In this document: in pieces, positions 11,845 through 24,235 of the stretch
How positions within the stretch are numbered: the first letter of the stretch is position 1
Layout of the letters: each line of letters starts with the position of its first letter
Assembly: GCA_944474755.1 (NCBI GenBank)
Contig: OX104112.1
Span: forward strand, 20,424,460-20,488,459
Length of the DNA: 64,000 nucleotides
Source of the DNA: Limnoperna fortunei
Lineage: Eukaryota > Mollusca > Bivalvia > Mytilida > Modiolidae
Direction: 5' to 3'
The notes under the pieces: generated by a model
What the model was told of the DNA's origin: nothing
Database searches by the model: none
What the model saw: the letters and a program-made list of their open reading frames with translations, nothing else
Made by a program: the position numbers and the translations under genes

Positions 11845-12102
11845 TTGTTTGCATGATGTCTAACGCCACTTTCATAAATTGTTCAGCTATATCATAATGT
11901 CCACTTTTTATTGGAGGAGGAAGCTTAAGTATCCCTAGAAAATCTCCGACCTGCGGTAGGAAAACTGGCAATCTTTGTCAATTACCATTGGAGTCAAGTA
12001 CACCCTGCCTGCAGTGAGAATCGACCCCGCAATATCAGTGTTGACAAACCACGTGATCAATAGTAGACAAACTACCTTAACCACTCGGCCACCGAGGCTC
12101 CC
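11845..12102 (-). mobile_element. tRNA-derived SINE, near full length
   Basis: Read on the minus strand it starts GCCTCGGTGGCCGAGTGGTT at 12100, an A-box-like tRNA head. A box-B-like region near 12030 and a conserved body (GGATTGCCAGTTTTCCTACC-like) follow. It ends in ACTGGA...ATGATATAGCTGAA and AAGTGGCGTTAGA with a CAAA-type tail. It is transcribed by RNA polymerase III in active families and mobilised by a LINE. It resembles tRNA-derived SINEs known from bivalves; I cannot assign a published family name with certainty. Confidence 0.85.
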
Positions 12103-12990
12103 TGATTGTAAAATAATAATTATTTTTGGTTTAAACCACGATTCTCATGTCTGAAATTTATTCACAGCCACAAATTTGATCAATAAAAAAAATTCAATTA
12201 ATTGCTAAAAGATATCGAATTCAACAATTAACATCAGAACTATGAACCTTACGAGCAAAGGACCTTTGGAACACAGAATTTCGGTAGTACTACATCAGGA
12301 TCTATCTTTTTTCCTTAATATCAAACGATAAATATACTCGTCTTCTGAAGTAGGAAAAACAACTGTCTTAAACGCGATACACTCCACTCCGATTAGAAAA
12401 TGTTTTAGTTTTTTTCTATTCCGGATTGATATCCAACGCAGAAATTCGTTGTGGGCCAACCAATATCAATTCAATGTCAATACCATCCACTTAAAAAGAC
12501 ATATTTAAAAGAGTATATTTGAATGATAATCCCCCTCCCCCCAAACAGAAACCGGCGCGGCCCGGAAGTAAGTCTACTAAGGGAAATTGACTTATGTTTA
12601 TGATGACTAACAGGTGATGATAATTTACTATTTACTTAATCGTTGTAATCCCCCTTTACTACTTGTACTGTAGGTTTGCTTGGAATATTTTGTCGATAGG
12701 GATATTTAATAAATAATACACAATGTTGACTCATAGCGATTCGACTTAGTCCTATTATTTTATAAACCTGTTATTGACTATTCCTACGGTTTCCTAAGGT
12801 CTATAGGGAGTTCGTCCATTATTGACTAATCTATTGATTAAAAGTCCAGGGTCACATTTACTGATAAAAACACACACAACAAGAGACATTGTGCTTTATT
12901 AGTTCTATGCTACTTTCAAAAATTTGTTTTTTGCTTTATATTTTTATATTATTGTCTTATAAATGTTATTTCTAATATTAACTGTGTAAA
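12103..12990. other. No feature recognised
   Basis: AT-rich sequence with a short GC-rich patch at about 12550 (GGCGCGGCCCGG). No open frame or element recognised. Confidence 0.4.
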
Positions 12991-12995
12991 TCTAT

Positions 12996-13205
12996 GGCCT
13001 TTGTGGCGAGTGGGTAGGTAGTTTGTTATCTGCCTTTAATAACCGGCGTGTCACAACTGAGGTTTAAAAGCTGGAGCCTTACTTCTTGCAGGGTATACTC
13101 AACACCAGCCTTAAATAACAAGGATAGTTTTTATGCCGAACGTGAGATCGGGGATTTCTAGTGAGTACTCCAATAAAAAAACTGGACGCAATTATAGCTG
13201 GTTAT
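12996..13205 (+). mobile_element. Diverged SINE copy
   Basis: Starts GGCCTTTGTGGCGAGTGGGT and keeps the body (GTACTC, CCAATAAAAA, ACTGGACGCA, TATAGCTG), but box B is degenerate and there are many substitutions. This is an old member of the same family as the copies at 38308 and 63559. Confidence 0.7.
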
Positions 13206-13271
13206 ATCTTTAAAATATATGAAACAGGGTGATGAGAGTGGGTAATGAATATAGAGGAAATATTGCTCGTT

Positions 13272-13312
13272 ATATCAATCAATCAATCAATCAATCAATC
13301 AAGCAGTCAATC
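13272..13312 (+). repeat. (TCAA)n microsatellite
   Basis: About seven TCAA units followed by two imperfect ones. Such runs often mark the tail of a SINE or LINE; the SINE relic just upstream may be the source. Confidence 0.85.
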
Positions 13313-13449
13313 AATATTCAGACTTCAAACAAGGAGGATGGAAACAATTAACGTATCAGATTACAGCCAACGAACTTTGAAATGACGAATGTCAATACAT
13401 GTATTAGTTGACTAAATACATAAGGACTATTGAAGACCATGTAAAGATT

Positions 13450-16400
13450 TAATCTAGAACAATCAGTCACTGATAACCAATTCACAGTTTGTACCTTGAA
13501 CAATCGGTCACTGAGGACCACTTCATGGTTTGTACCTAGACCAATCGGTCATTGAGGACCATTTCACAGATTGTACCTTGAACATTCGGTCACTGAGGAC
13601 CACATCACAGTTTGTACCTTGAACAATCGGTCACTGAGGACCACTTCACAGTTTGTACCTAGACCAATCGGTCACTGAGGACCACTTCACAGTTTGTACC
13701 TAGACCAATCGGTCACTGAGGACCACTTCACGGTTTGTACATAAACCAATCGGTCACTGAGGACCACTTCACAGTTTGTACCTTGAACAATCGGTCACCG
13801 AGGACCACTTCACAGTTTGTACCTAGACCAATGGGTGACTGAGGACCACTTCACGGTTTGTACCTAGACCAATCGGTCACTGAGGACCACTTCACAGTTT
13901 GTACCTAAACCAATCGGTCACTGAGGACCACTTCACGGTTTGTACCTAGACCAATCGGTCACTGAGGACCACATCACAGCTTGTACCTTGAACAATCGGT
14001 CACTGAGGGCCACATCCCAGCTTGTACCTTGAACAATAGGTCACTGAGGACTACTTCACAACTTGTACCGAGGCCAATCGATCACTGAGGACCACTTCAC
14101 AGTTTGTACCTAGACCAATCTGTCACCGAGGACCACTTCACGGTTTGTACCTAGACCAATCTGTCAACGAGGACCACTTGACCAATCTGTCACCGAGGAC
14201 CACTTCACGGTTTGTACCTAGACCAATCTGTCACCAAGGACCACTTCACAGGTTGTACCTAAACCAATCGGTCACTGAGGACCACTTCACAGTTTGTACC
14301 TAAACCAATCGGTCACTGAGGACCACTTCACAGCTAGTACATAGACCAATCGGTCACTGAGGACCATTTTCCAGCTTGTACTTTGAACAATCGGTCACTG
14401 AGGACCACTTCACGGTTTGTCCCTAGACCAATCGGTCATTGAGGACCATTTTACAGTTTGTACCTTGAACAATCGGTCACTGAGGACCACATCACAGTTT
14501 ATACCTTGAACAATCGGTAACTGAGGACCACTTCAAAGTTTGTACCTAGACCGATCGGTCACTGAGGACCACTTCACGGTTTGTACATAGACCAATCGGT
14601 CACTGAGGACCACTTCACAGTTTGTACCTTGAACAATCGGTCACCAAGGACCACTTCACAGTTTGTACCTAGACCAATCGGTCACTGAGGACCACTTCAC
14701 GGTTTGTACCTTGAACAATCGGTAACTGAGGACCACTTCACAGTTTGTACCTAGACCGATCGGTCACTGAGGACCACTTCACGGTTTGTACATAGACCAA
14801 TCGGTCACTGAGGACTACATCACAGCTTGTTCCTTGAACACTAGGTCACTGAGGACCACATCACAGCTTGTACCTTGAACAATCGGTCACTGAGGACCAC
14901 TTCACAGCTTGTACCTAGACCAATCGGTCACTGAGGACCACATCACAGCTTGTTCCTTGAACACTCGGTCACTGAGGACCACAACACAGCTTGTACCTTG
15001 AACAATCGGTCACTGAGGACCACTTCACAGCTTGTACCTAGACCAATCGGTCACTGAGGACCACTCCACAGTTTGTACCTAGACCAATCTGTCACCGAGG
15101 ACAACTTCACGGTTTGTACCTAGACCAATCGGTCACTGAGGACCATTTCACAGTTTGTACCTTGAACAATCGGTCACTGAGGACCACATCACAGTTTTTA
15201 TCTTGAACAATCGGTCACTGAGGACCACTTCAGAGTGTGTACCCAGACCGATCGGTCATTGAGGACCACTTCACGGTTTGTACATAGACCAATCGGTCAC
15301 TGAGGACCACTTCACAGTTTGTACCTAGACCGATCGGTCACTGAGGACCACTTCACGGTTTGTACATAGACCAATCGGTCACTGAGGACCACTTCACAGT
15401 TTGTACCTTGAACAATCGGTCACCGAGGACCACTTCACAGTTTGTACCTAGACCAATCGGTCACTGAGGACCACTTCACGGTTTGTACCTTGAATAATCG
15501 GTAACTGAGGATCACTTCACAGTTTGTACCTAGACCGATCGGTCACTGAGGACCACTTCACGGTTTGTACATAGACCAATCGGTCACTGAGGACCACAAC
15601 ACAGCTTATACCTTGAACAATCGGTCACTGAGGACCACTTCACAGCTTGTACCTAAACCAATCGGTCACTGAGGACCACTCCACAGTTTGTACCTAGACC
15701 AATCTGTCACCGAGGACAACTTCACTGTTTGTACCTAGACCAATCGGTCACTGAGGACCATTTCACAGTTTGTACCTTGAACAATCGGTCACTGAGGACC
15801 ACATCACAGTTTTTATCTTGAACAATCGGTCACTGAGGCCCACTTCAGAGTGTGCACCCAGACCGATCGGTCATTGAGGACCACTTCACGGTTTGTACAT
15901 AGACCAATCGGTCACTGAGGACCACTTCACAGTTTGTACCTTGAACAATCGGTCACCTAGGACCACTTCACAGTTTGTACCTAGACCAGTCGGTCACTGA
16001 GGACCACTTCACGGTTTTTACCTAGACCAATCGGTCACTGAGGACCACTTCACAGTTTGTACCTAAACCAATCGGTCACTGAGGACCACTTCATAGTTTG
16101 TACCTAGACCAATCGGTCACTGAGGACCACATCACAGCTTGTACCTTGAACAATCGGTCACTGAGGGCCACATCACAGCTTGTACCTTCAACAATCGGTC
16201 ACTGCGGACCACGTCACAGCTTGTACCTAGACCAATCGGTCACTGATGACTACTTCACAGTTTGTTCCTTGACCAATCTGTCACCGAGGACCACTTCTCG
16301 GTTTGTACCTAGACCAATCTGTCACCGAGGACCACTTGACCAATCTGTCACCGAGGACCACTTCACAGGTTGTACCTAAACCAATCGGTTAATGAGGACC

Positions 16401-19400
16401 ACTTCACAGTTTGTACCTAAACCAATCGGTCACTGAGGACCACTTCACAGTTTGTACCTATCCCAATCGGTCACTGAGGACCACTTCACGGTTTGTACAT
16501 AGACCAATCGGTCACTGAGGACCACTTCACAGTTTGTACCTTGAACAATCGGTCACCGAGGACCACTTCACAGTTTGTTAATAGACCAATCGGTCACTGA
16601 GGACCACTTCACAGTTTGTACCTAAACCAATCAATCACCAATCAATCACTGATTACCATTTCACAGTTTGTACCTAAACAAATCGGTCACTGAGGACCAT
16701 TTCACAGTTTGTACCTAAACCAATGGGTCACTGAGGACCACTTCACGGTTTGTACCTAGACCAATCGGTCACTGAGGACCACTTCACAGTTTGTACCTTG
16801 AACAATCGGTCACCGAGGACCACTTCCCAGTTTGTACCTAAACCAATCGGTCACTGAGGACCACTTCATAGTTTGTACCTAGACCAATCGGTCACTGAGG
16901 ACCACATCACAGCTTGTACCTTGAACAATCGGTCACTGAGGGCCACATCACAGCTTGTACCTTGAACAATCGGTCACTGAGGACCACTTCACAGCTTGTA
17001 CCTAGACCAATCGGTCACTGAGGACCACTTCACAGTTTGTACCTTGACCAATCTATCACCGAGGACCACTTCTCGGTTTGTACCTAGACCAATCTGTCAC
17101 CGAGGACCACTTGACCAATCTGTCACCGAGGAACACTTCACAGGTTGTACCTAAACCAATCGGTCACTGAGGACCACTTCACAGTTTGTACCTAAACCAA
17201 TCGGTCACTGGGGACCACTTCACAGTTTGTACCTATCCCAATCGGTCACTGAGGACCACTTCACGGTTTGTACATAGACCAATCGGTCACTGAGGACCAC
17301 TTCACAGTTTGTACCTTGAACAATCGGTCACCGAGGACCACTTCACAGTTTGTTAATAGACCAATCGGTCACTGAGGACCACTTCACAGTTTGTACCTAA
17401 ACCAATCAATCACTGATTACCATTTCACAGTTTGTACCCAAACCAATCGTTCACTGAGGACCATTTCACAGTTTGTACCTAAACCAATGGGTCACTGAGG
17501 ACCACTTCACGGTTTGTACATAGACCAATCGGTCACTGAGGACCACAACACAGCTTGTACCTTGAACAATCGGTCACTGAGGACCACTTCACAGCTTGTA
17601 CCTAGACCAATCGGTCACTGAGGACCACTCCACAGTTTGTACCTAGACCAATCTGTCACCGAGGACAACTTCACGGTTTGTACCTAGACCAATCGGTCAC
17701 TGAGGACCATTTCACAGTTTGTACCTTGAACAATCGGTCACTGAGGACCACATCACAGTTTTTATCTTGAACAATCGGTCACTGAGGACCACTTCAGAGT
17801 GTGTACCCAGACCGATCGGTCATTGAGGACCACTTCACGGTTTGTACATAGACCATTCGGTCACTGAGGACCACTTCACAGTTTGTACCTTGAACAATCG
17901 GTCACCGAGGACCACTTCACAGTTTGTACCTAGACCAATCGGTCACTGAGGACCACTTCACGGTTTTTACCTAGACCAATCGGTCACTGAGGACCACTTC
18001 ACAGTTTGTACCTAAACCAATCGGTCACTGAGGACCACTTCATAGTTTGTACCTAGACCAATCGGTCACTGAGGACCACATCACAGCTTGTACCTTGAAC
18101 AATCGGTCACTGAGGGCCACATCACAGCTTGTACCTTGAACAATCGGTCACTGAGGACCACTTCACAGCTTGTACCTAGACCAATCGGTCACTGAGGACC
18201 ACTTCACAGTTTGTACCTTGACCAATCTGTCACCGAGGACCACTTCTCGGTTTGTACCTAGACCAATCTGTCACCGAGGACCACTTGACCAATCTGTCAC
18301 CGAGGACCACTTCACAGGTTGTACCTAAACCAATCGGTCACTGAGGACCACTTCACAGTTTGTACCTTGACCAATCTGTCACCGAGGACCACTTCTCGGT
18401 TTGTACCTAGACCAATCTGTCACCGAGGACCACTTGACCAATCTGTCACCGAGGACCACTTCACAGGTTGTACCTAAACCAATCGGTCACTGAGGACCAC
18501 TTCACAGTTTGTACCTAAACCAATCGGTCACTGAGGACCACTTCACAGTTTGTACCTATCCCAATCGGTCACTGAGGACCACTTCGCGGTGTGTACATAG
18601 ACCAATCGGTCACTGAGGACCACTTCACAGTTTGTACCTTGAACAATCGGTCACCGAGGACCACTTCACAGTTTGTTAATAGACCAATCGGTCACTGAGG
18701 ACCACTTCACAGTTTGTACCTAAACCAATCAATCACTGATTACCATTTCACAGTTTGTACCTAAACCAATCGGTCACTGAGGACCATTTCACAGTTTGTA
18801 CCTAAACCAATGGGTCACTGAGGACCACTTCACGGTTTGTACCTAGACCAATCGGTCACTGAGGACCACTTCACAGTTTGTACCTTGAACAATCGGTCAC
18901 CGAGGACCACTTCACAGTTTGTTAATAGACCAATCGGTCACTGAGGACCACTTCACAGTTTGTACATAAACCAATCAATCACTGATTACCATTTCACAGT
19001 TTGTACCTAAACCAATCGGTCACTGAGGACCATTTCACAGTTTGTACCTAAACCAATGGGTCACTGAGGACCACTTCACGGTTTGTACCTAGACCAATCG
19101 GTCAATGAGTACCACATCACAGCTTGTACCTTGAACAACCGGTCACTGAGGACCATTTCACAGTTTGTTCCTAAACAAATCGGTCACTGAGGACAATTTA
19201 CCGTTTGTACCTAAACCAATGGGTCACTGAGGACCATTACACAGTTTATACCTTGAACAATCGGTCACTGAGGACCACTTCACAGTTTGTACCTAGACCA
19301 ATCGTTCACTGAGGACCACTTTACAGTTTGTACCGTGAACAATCGGTCACTGAGGACCATTTCACAGTTTGTTCCTAAACCAATCGGTCACTGAGGACCA

Positions 19401-20320
19401 ATTCACCGTTTGTACCTAGACCAATCGGTCACTGAGGACCATTTCACAGTTTGTTCCTAAACCAATCGGTCACTGAGGACCACTTCACGGTTTGTACCTA
19501 GACCAATCGGTCACTGAGGACCACTCCACAGTTTGTACCTAGACCAATCTGTCACCGAGGACAATTTCACGGTTTGTACCTAGACCAATCGGTCACTGAG
19601 GACCACTTCACAGTTTGTACCTAAACCAATCGGTCACTGAGGACCACTTCACAGTTTGTACCTAAACCAATCGGTCACTGAGGACCACTTCACAGTTTGT
19701 ACCTAAACCAATCGGTCACTGAGGATCACTTCACAGTTTGTATCTAAACCAATCGGTCACTGAGGACCACTTCACAGTTTGTACCTAAACACATAGGTCA
19801 CTGAGGACCATTACACAGTTTGAAACTAGACCAATCTGTCACTGAGGATAACTTCACAGCTTGTACCTAGATCAATCCGTCACTAAGGACCATTTCACAT
19901 TTTGTTCCAAGACAAATCGTCACTGAGGACCACTCCACAGCTTGAACCAACACCAATCGGTCACTGAGGACCACTTCACAGCTTGTACCTAGACCAATCG
20001 GTCACTCAGGACCATTTCACATTTTGTACCTAGACCAATCCGTTACTGAGGACCACTTCACAGCTTGAACCAACACCGATTGTTCTCTGAGGACCATTTC
20101 ACATTGTGTACCAAGACAAATCCGTCAATGAGGACCACTTCACAGCTTGAACCTACATCAATCGGTCATTAAGGAACACTTAAATAGGTTATTACTAGAC
20201 AAATTGGTCACTGAGGACTACTCCTTAAAGTGTGTGCCTAGACCAATAGGACACTAAGGACCACTTTACAGTTTGCACCTAGACCAATCGGTCATTGATT
20301 ACCACATAACAGCTTGTACC
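13450..20320 (+). repeat. Large 41-bp satellite array (about 167 copies)
   Basis: The unit contains CAATCGGTCACTGAGGACCA followed by CTTCACAGTTTGTACCTAGAC (total 41 bp). Two main variants alternate irregularly: CCTAGACCAATC and CCTTGAACAATC. A shortened unit reading ACCACTTGACCAATCTGTC recurs at 14173, 16331, 17106, 18280 and 18429, and TTAATAGACC variants recur near 16579, 17353, 18675 and 18924. These mark longer duplicated blocks with offsets of about 775 and 1174 bp inside the array. The right-hand end (19800-20320) is clearly more diverged. Because 41 is not a multiple of three, the open frame at 16098-16379 is accidental. Confidence 0.95.
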
Positions 20321-20328
20321 TTTTATTG

Positions 20329-20492
20329 CAGTGGTGAATCCAGGGGGGAGGGTAAAAGGAGTCGCCCCCCACCTTAAAGAAGGAAAGGAAAAAAAGCTCC
20401 CTTGCAGTAAATGGGAGGACCACTTCGTTGCTCTCCTTTTCCGATATTTCCCTTTTTACGCCCCCCTTTCGAAAATCCTGTATTCGCCCCTG
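20329..20492 (+). mobile_element. Short MITE-like element with inverted ends and 5-bp target duplication
   Basis: The left end CAGTGGTGAATCCAGG and the reverse complement of the right end, CAGGGGCGAATACAGG, are matching inverted termini. The element is flanked on both sides by TATTG (20324-20328 and 20493-20497). It is 164 bp and has no coding capacity for a transposase. It sits immediately at the right edge of the 41-bp satellite. I recognise the CAGGGGCGRAT terminus as common in marine invertebrate genomes, but I cannot name the superfamily. Confidence 0.7.
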
Positions 20493-20623
20493 TATTGGTT
20501 AGCGGCGTGTCCAGGTTGAGATTATAAAGCCCAAATACCAGAAGAGTTTGCTTGATTCCAAAAGTAACAATACTAAAATATCTCATTACTTTTTTCTTTA
20601 AATACCATTTATACTTTAAACAG

Positions 20624-20731
20624 ATATATCATGTCTGGGAGGGTATGTGTGAAAAATACAAGTCGAGAGATGAAATTTGATTCTCAAGACTGGTATTTTT
20701 TTCACAAATACCCCTCCCAGACATGATTTAT
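20624..20731. repeat. Near-perfect hairpin (inverted repeat) of about 100 bp
   Basis: The left arm beginning ATCATGTCTGGGAGGGTAT (20628) pairs with the right arm ending ATACCCCTCCCAGACATGAT (20727). The pairing continues inward through GTGTGAAAAATAC against GTATTTTTTTCAC and, more weakly, AGTCGAGAG against CTCAAGACT. Only a loop of roughly 15 bases remains unpaired. It could be a foldback MITE or a small-RNA hairpin precursor. Confidence 0.75.
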
Positions 20732-20883
20732 ATTTTTAATCACATTGAATATCATGATTTCAAAGAGCGGTGATACTAGACCACTTGCGTGCTGTTTATA
20801 TTGTCTCTTTTCTATCTGAACGCTTCCGGTTTTCAAAACCGATTACTCATGTTACGTTTATTTTGAGGTAAAAGTCAAATGTA

Positions 20884-20998
20884 CCGAATGAATTTTTCTG
20901 GGTTAATATTATGCGAGGGTTATTTTTTTTTAGCAAACTTCCGAATGAATTTTTCTGGGATAATATTAAGCGTGGGTTATTATTTTTTTAGCAAATAC
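20884..20998 (+). repeat. Two-copy 57-bp direct repeat
   Basis: CCGAATGAATTTTTCTGGG starts at 20884 and its near copy at 20941. Each is followed by TAATATTA, a G.GGGTTAT block and a T-run ending TTTAGCAAA. The 60-codon frame over it is an artefact of the duplication. Confidence 0.75.
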
Positions 20999-21060
20999 CA
21001 CGGTTCAGAGGGTAATTTTTTTGCCGAAATCGGTGATGAGGAAATCGTGGCAAAATCATG

Positions 21061-21540
21061 AAAAATACACTGTATAATGACCAATCAAAAGCCAGCATTG
21101 TTATATGAGATGTAATTAAACACTTTATATATGTATACCTTGTTTTTAAGAGAAAAAAATTTCGCCCATAAACGAATAGCACATTAAATTTGAAGTGCCC
21201 CCTCCCGCTCGCCTACATAATGATTTATAAATTTTACCTTATGAATCCAGTTGAATAATGTAAGCACGACTTAATAATTCAAAGTAATAAACATAAACTG
21301 TGTGAATGTCGGACAAAAAGACAAAAAAACGTTGAGCCTTTTTAAATAGTAGAACGTGGACACATTTTATTTTCTCTGAAATGTTCGCTGGTCATGTTTA
21401 AAATAACAAGGTATCTAAATTTATATATTTGATAAATACAACATAGTTAAAGGTTAAAAATAAGCTTAAAAAATTCATAGGTTGCTGAACTCTTTTTCGA
21501 GATAATAAGCATCCAAAATTTGGCGGGAAAAAGCTTTCTC
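21061..21540. other. No feature recognised
   Basis: AT-rich sequence with no credible gene or repeat. Confidence 0.4.
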
Positions 21541-21544
21541 TGAC

Positions 21545-21596
21545 TTTTTCATAGGTTTAGCAGTGGACATGTTTTCGTGTAAAAACCTATGAAAAA
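21545..21596. repeat. Small inverted repeat
   Basis: TTTTTCATAGGTTT at 21545 pairs with AAACCTATGAAAAA ending about 21596, with a ~24-base spacer. It lacks the flanking signals of a transposon; its role is unknown. Confidence 0.55.
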
Positions 21597-21963
21597 ATAA
21601 CACGAAATTTATAAAACTTTGTAAATTAGCTTTAACTGACCCAATAAACCCTATTATAAAAAGAAAATAGGGGGTTGCTGGGCAAAAAAATTATCCCTAT
21701 TTTAATGGTAAAATCTAGAGGATTCTGAAAATCTGACAAATCTCTCAAAAATTTACCAGCGATCATCCTTAAGAATTGTATACATCTACGTCTCTACAGG
21801 TCGTAAGTTTTAAGGTACGGAAGCCCCTTTTTCACATTTTTACTGCTTTGTACTAAACCAACACGTCGGCTTAATGTTTATATTGCTTACAACCTAGAAT
21901 CATTATCTGTAATTTAACATGTCAAGCTACTGGAAAACACTAACCGTCACTCGAATATAGTTA

Positions 21964-22227
21964 GGGACAGACCATTAAACTTTAAGGGAAGGGGGGGCCT
22001 TGGTTTTTTGTTTTGTCAGTAAATTTATATTTATTTTTGAAGGCGTCGCGACATAATATATTTTTTCCTTATTAGCATAATTTTATATAACAGAAATCGT
22101 TCTTCAGAATATTTTTTTTCTTACCCTCTGCTTCAAAAATATTTTTTCATCAAAAATCATTTCAAAATATTTTTAAGGTAAAAGCCAAGCCCCCCACCCC
22201 CCATTTGCGAGTGAAATGGTCGGTCCC
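21964..22227 (+). mobile_element. MITE-like element with TA target site
   Basis: The left end GGGACAGACCATTAAACTTT and the reverse complement of the right end, GGGACCGACCATTTCACT, form imperfect terminal inverted repeats. Both are followed inward by G-rich tracts and a CTTGG.TTTT block, and the element is flanked by TA on both sides. At about 264 bp it is non-autonomous. A TA duplication suggests mobilisation by a Tc1/mariner-like transposase (inference). Confidence 0.65.
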
Positions 22228-22357
22228 TATCAACATAAATTTGACATTTAGCTTGAAGTTTAGCTCAAAATCTAGAGCAAAGTTTAACTCCATATTTACT
22301 CATTTAAATGCTCAAAAGACATTTAGCATAGGCAGAGTATGCTCGACATTACTTTAG

Positions 22358-22475
22358 TAACAAGGATTGTCCGTGTTCTTTTCCTTATGCAGGAACGGAT
22401 AATCTGGTTTCCTCCTTGAAAAAACTGAACGCCATGATGTAGCTGTAAGGTGCAGAAAGTTGAATTAAAACAACG
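22358..22475 (+). mobile_element. Decayed SINE 3' half
   Basis: AACAAGGATTG, then CTGGTTTCCTCC, GAACGCCATGATGTAGCTG and GAAAGTTGAATTAAAAC follow the order of the bivalve SINE body and tail. The head is missing. Confidence 0.5.
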
Positions 22476-22660
22476 AACACGAATAACAAGACATTCAGTA
22501 TGTATGCTGATTAATGCAAAATTGGAGTGTGAAGAAAATCCGTCTTAAATCACAGGACAGTTTGATCCGAAGATATTATAACTCGTACCCTTTGCATGTG
22601 TTCTAATCGCCTATAATTAATCACGATCTAGTCTCACTTTAGAACTACCTGGCAATAACA
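22476..22660. other. No feature recognised
   Basis: Short linker between a SINE relic and a tandem array; nothing recognised. Confidence 0.35.
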
Positions 22661-22664
22661 ACTC

Positions 22665-23060
22665 GTCCTGAATATGGCTGAAATACTGCTCACTGGACGT
22701 AAAGCAAACATCCAAAATAACTGAAATACTACTTAAAGCTTGCATCAAATATAGCTGAACTCCTGCTTGGACGACATAGAGCAAACATCATACATGTATA
22801 TATCTGAAATAATGCTCCGGACCTAAAGAAAACACAAAATATAGCTTAAATACTGCTCGCTGGACGTAAAGCTTACATCAAATATAGCTGCACATCTGCT
22901 TGGACGACATAGAGCAAACATCATACATGTATATATCTGAAATAATGCTCCGGACCTAAAGAAAACACAAAATATAGCTTAAATACTGCTCGCTGGACGT
23001 AAAGCAAACAACCAATATATCTGAAATATTTTTTTCCTGGACGTAAAGCAGACATCCAAC
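22665..23060 (+). repeat. Tandem array of a SINE-tail-like ~44-bp unit, with a 133-bp higher-order duplication
   Basis: About nine units follow the scheme AATATAGCTGAAATACTGCTC..GGACGTAAAGC (written here with gaps). Two adjacent 133-bp blocks, marked by ACGACATAGAGCAAACATCA at 22771 and 22904, are almost identical. A further solitary unit lies at 26240-26280. The unit resembles the 3' tail of the repeat at 52195-52700 (ATATAGCTGAAATAATGCTG.TCGGGCGTTAAAC), so the array may have grown from a transposon tail. Confidence 0.75.
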
Positions 23061-23239
23061 TAACTAAACTACAAATGTAAATTAATAATTGCCCGTAGTG
23101 TACTACAGTACAAATCTGTCGAAGTTTATATAAGTACATCGGGTGGTTACCATTATCATCAGGTTGAAAATATGGTGGCTTTCAACTACTATCCTACGTG
23201 GCTTACTCCTCATAACCATTGTATCTTGGCAAACTATGT

Positions 23240-23445
23240 CTTTTAACAATTGGTTCGTGGATATCGCTCTGTATTACAGCCATTGGTTTGTGGCTGGTTC
23301 GTGTATCTATTGGTTCGTTCACGTGGCTGTCTTTCAAATATTGGTTCGTGGCTAGCTTGTCTTTCAACCAATGGCGTTCGTGGATAGGTTTCTTACATCC
23401 ATTAGTTTGTGACTCGCTCGCCTTTTAACTATTGGTTCGTGATAA
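23240..23445 (+). repeat. ~31-bp tandem array (about seven units)
   Basis: ATTGGTTCGTGG and variants start at 23249, 23282, 23309, 23340, 23371, 23401 and 23431. Most are preceded by a CTTTCAAC-type word. The short open frames on the plus strand across the array (23143-23428) have no recognisable product. Confidence 0.7.
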
Positions 23446-23735
23446 GATCTCTATATATAAATTTCATTATTTTAGAAATGTTTATTGTTGTGGGACTAGA
23501 ATTTCACACGATGGTCGGTGTTTATTGACAGTACAGCTTGAAGTCGAGCAATCTATATCCTAAGTTGGGCTCTAACGTATAGTGCGTCAATAACAGATAC
23601 GGCAAACTACCTATATCCTGTACCAAAAAGAGCTAAACGTATTGAGAAATCAGTGATCAACGAACAGCGAGTTCCTATGCTCGTTGGTAATTTCAGACAC
23701 TCTTGTCAATACCACGAAATTAAATGAACCTTATT
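23446..23735. other. No feature recognised
   Basis: Linker between two tandem arrays; no gene or element recognised. Confidence 0.35.
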
Positions 23736-23738
23736 TCC

Positions 23739-24235
23739 GACATAAAATATTTGTAAGCAGTGTTATTAAGGAGTGACATAAAATATTTGTAACCAGGGTG
23801 CTTGAGGAGCGACATAAAAATATTTGTTAGCAGGGTGTTTGAGGAGCGACATAAACATATTTGCAAGCAGGGTGTTTCATGAGAGACATACAAATAGTTG
23901 AAGGCAGTATATGCATGAGGACCGGGCATAAGCATATTTGTAACCAGGGTGCTTGTGGGGTGACTTAAAAATATTTGTTAGCAGGGTGTTTGAGGAGCGA
24001 CAAAAACATATTTGCAAGCAGGGTGCTTGAGGAGCAGCATAAACATATTTGCAAGCAGGGTGTTTCATGAGAGACATACAAATAGTTGAAGGCAGAATAT
24101 GCATGAGGACCGGGCATAAGCATATTTGTAACCAGGGCGCTTGTGGGTGACTTAAAAATATTTGTAACCAGGGTGATTTAGTAGCGACATAACACTATTT
24201 GTATGCAGTGTGCTTCAGGAGCAGCATACATATTC
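23739..24235 (+). repeat. 36-37-bp tandem array (about 13 units)
   Basis: Units start GACATAAA.ATATTTG at 23739, 23775, 23811 and 23848 and continue to about 24230, with the common core AGCAGGGTG.TTGAGGAGC. A variant pair containing GAGAGACATACAAATAGTTG and GCATGAGGACCGGGCATAAG recurs about 189 bp apart (near 23880 and 24069), which shows duplication of a five-unit block. Minus-strand frames of 71 and 75 codons here are repeat by-products. Confidence 0.8.

Noticed and set aside
16098..16379. 93-codon open frame in the 41-bp satellite
   Set aside because: It is a by-product of the repeat. The unit is 41 bp, so the frame changes each copy and the apparent protein has no conserved period.
13450..20320. 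CRISPR array
   Set aside because: The repeats are directly adjacent 41-bp units with no unique spacers, and the sequence is from an animal nuclear genome.
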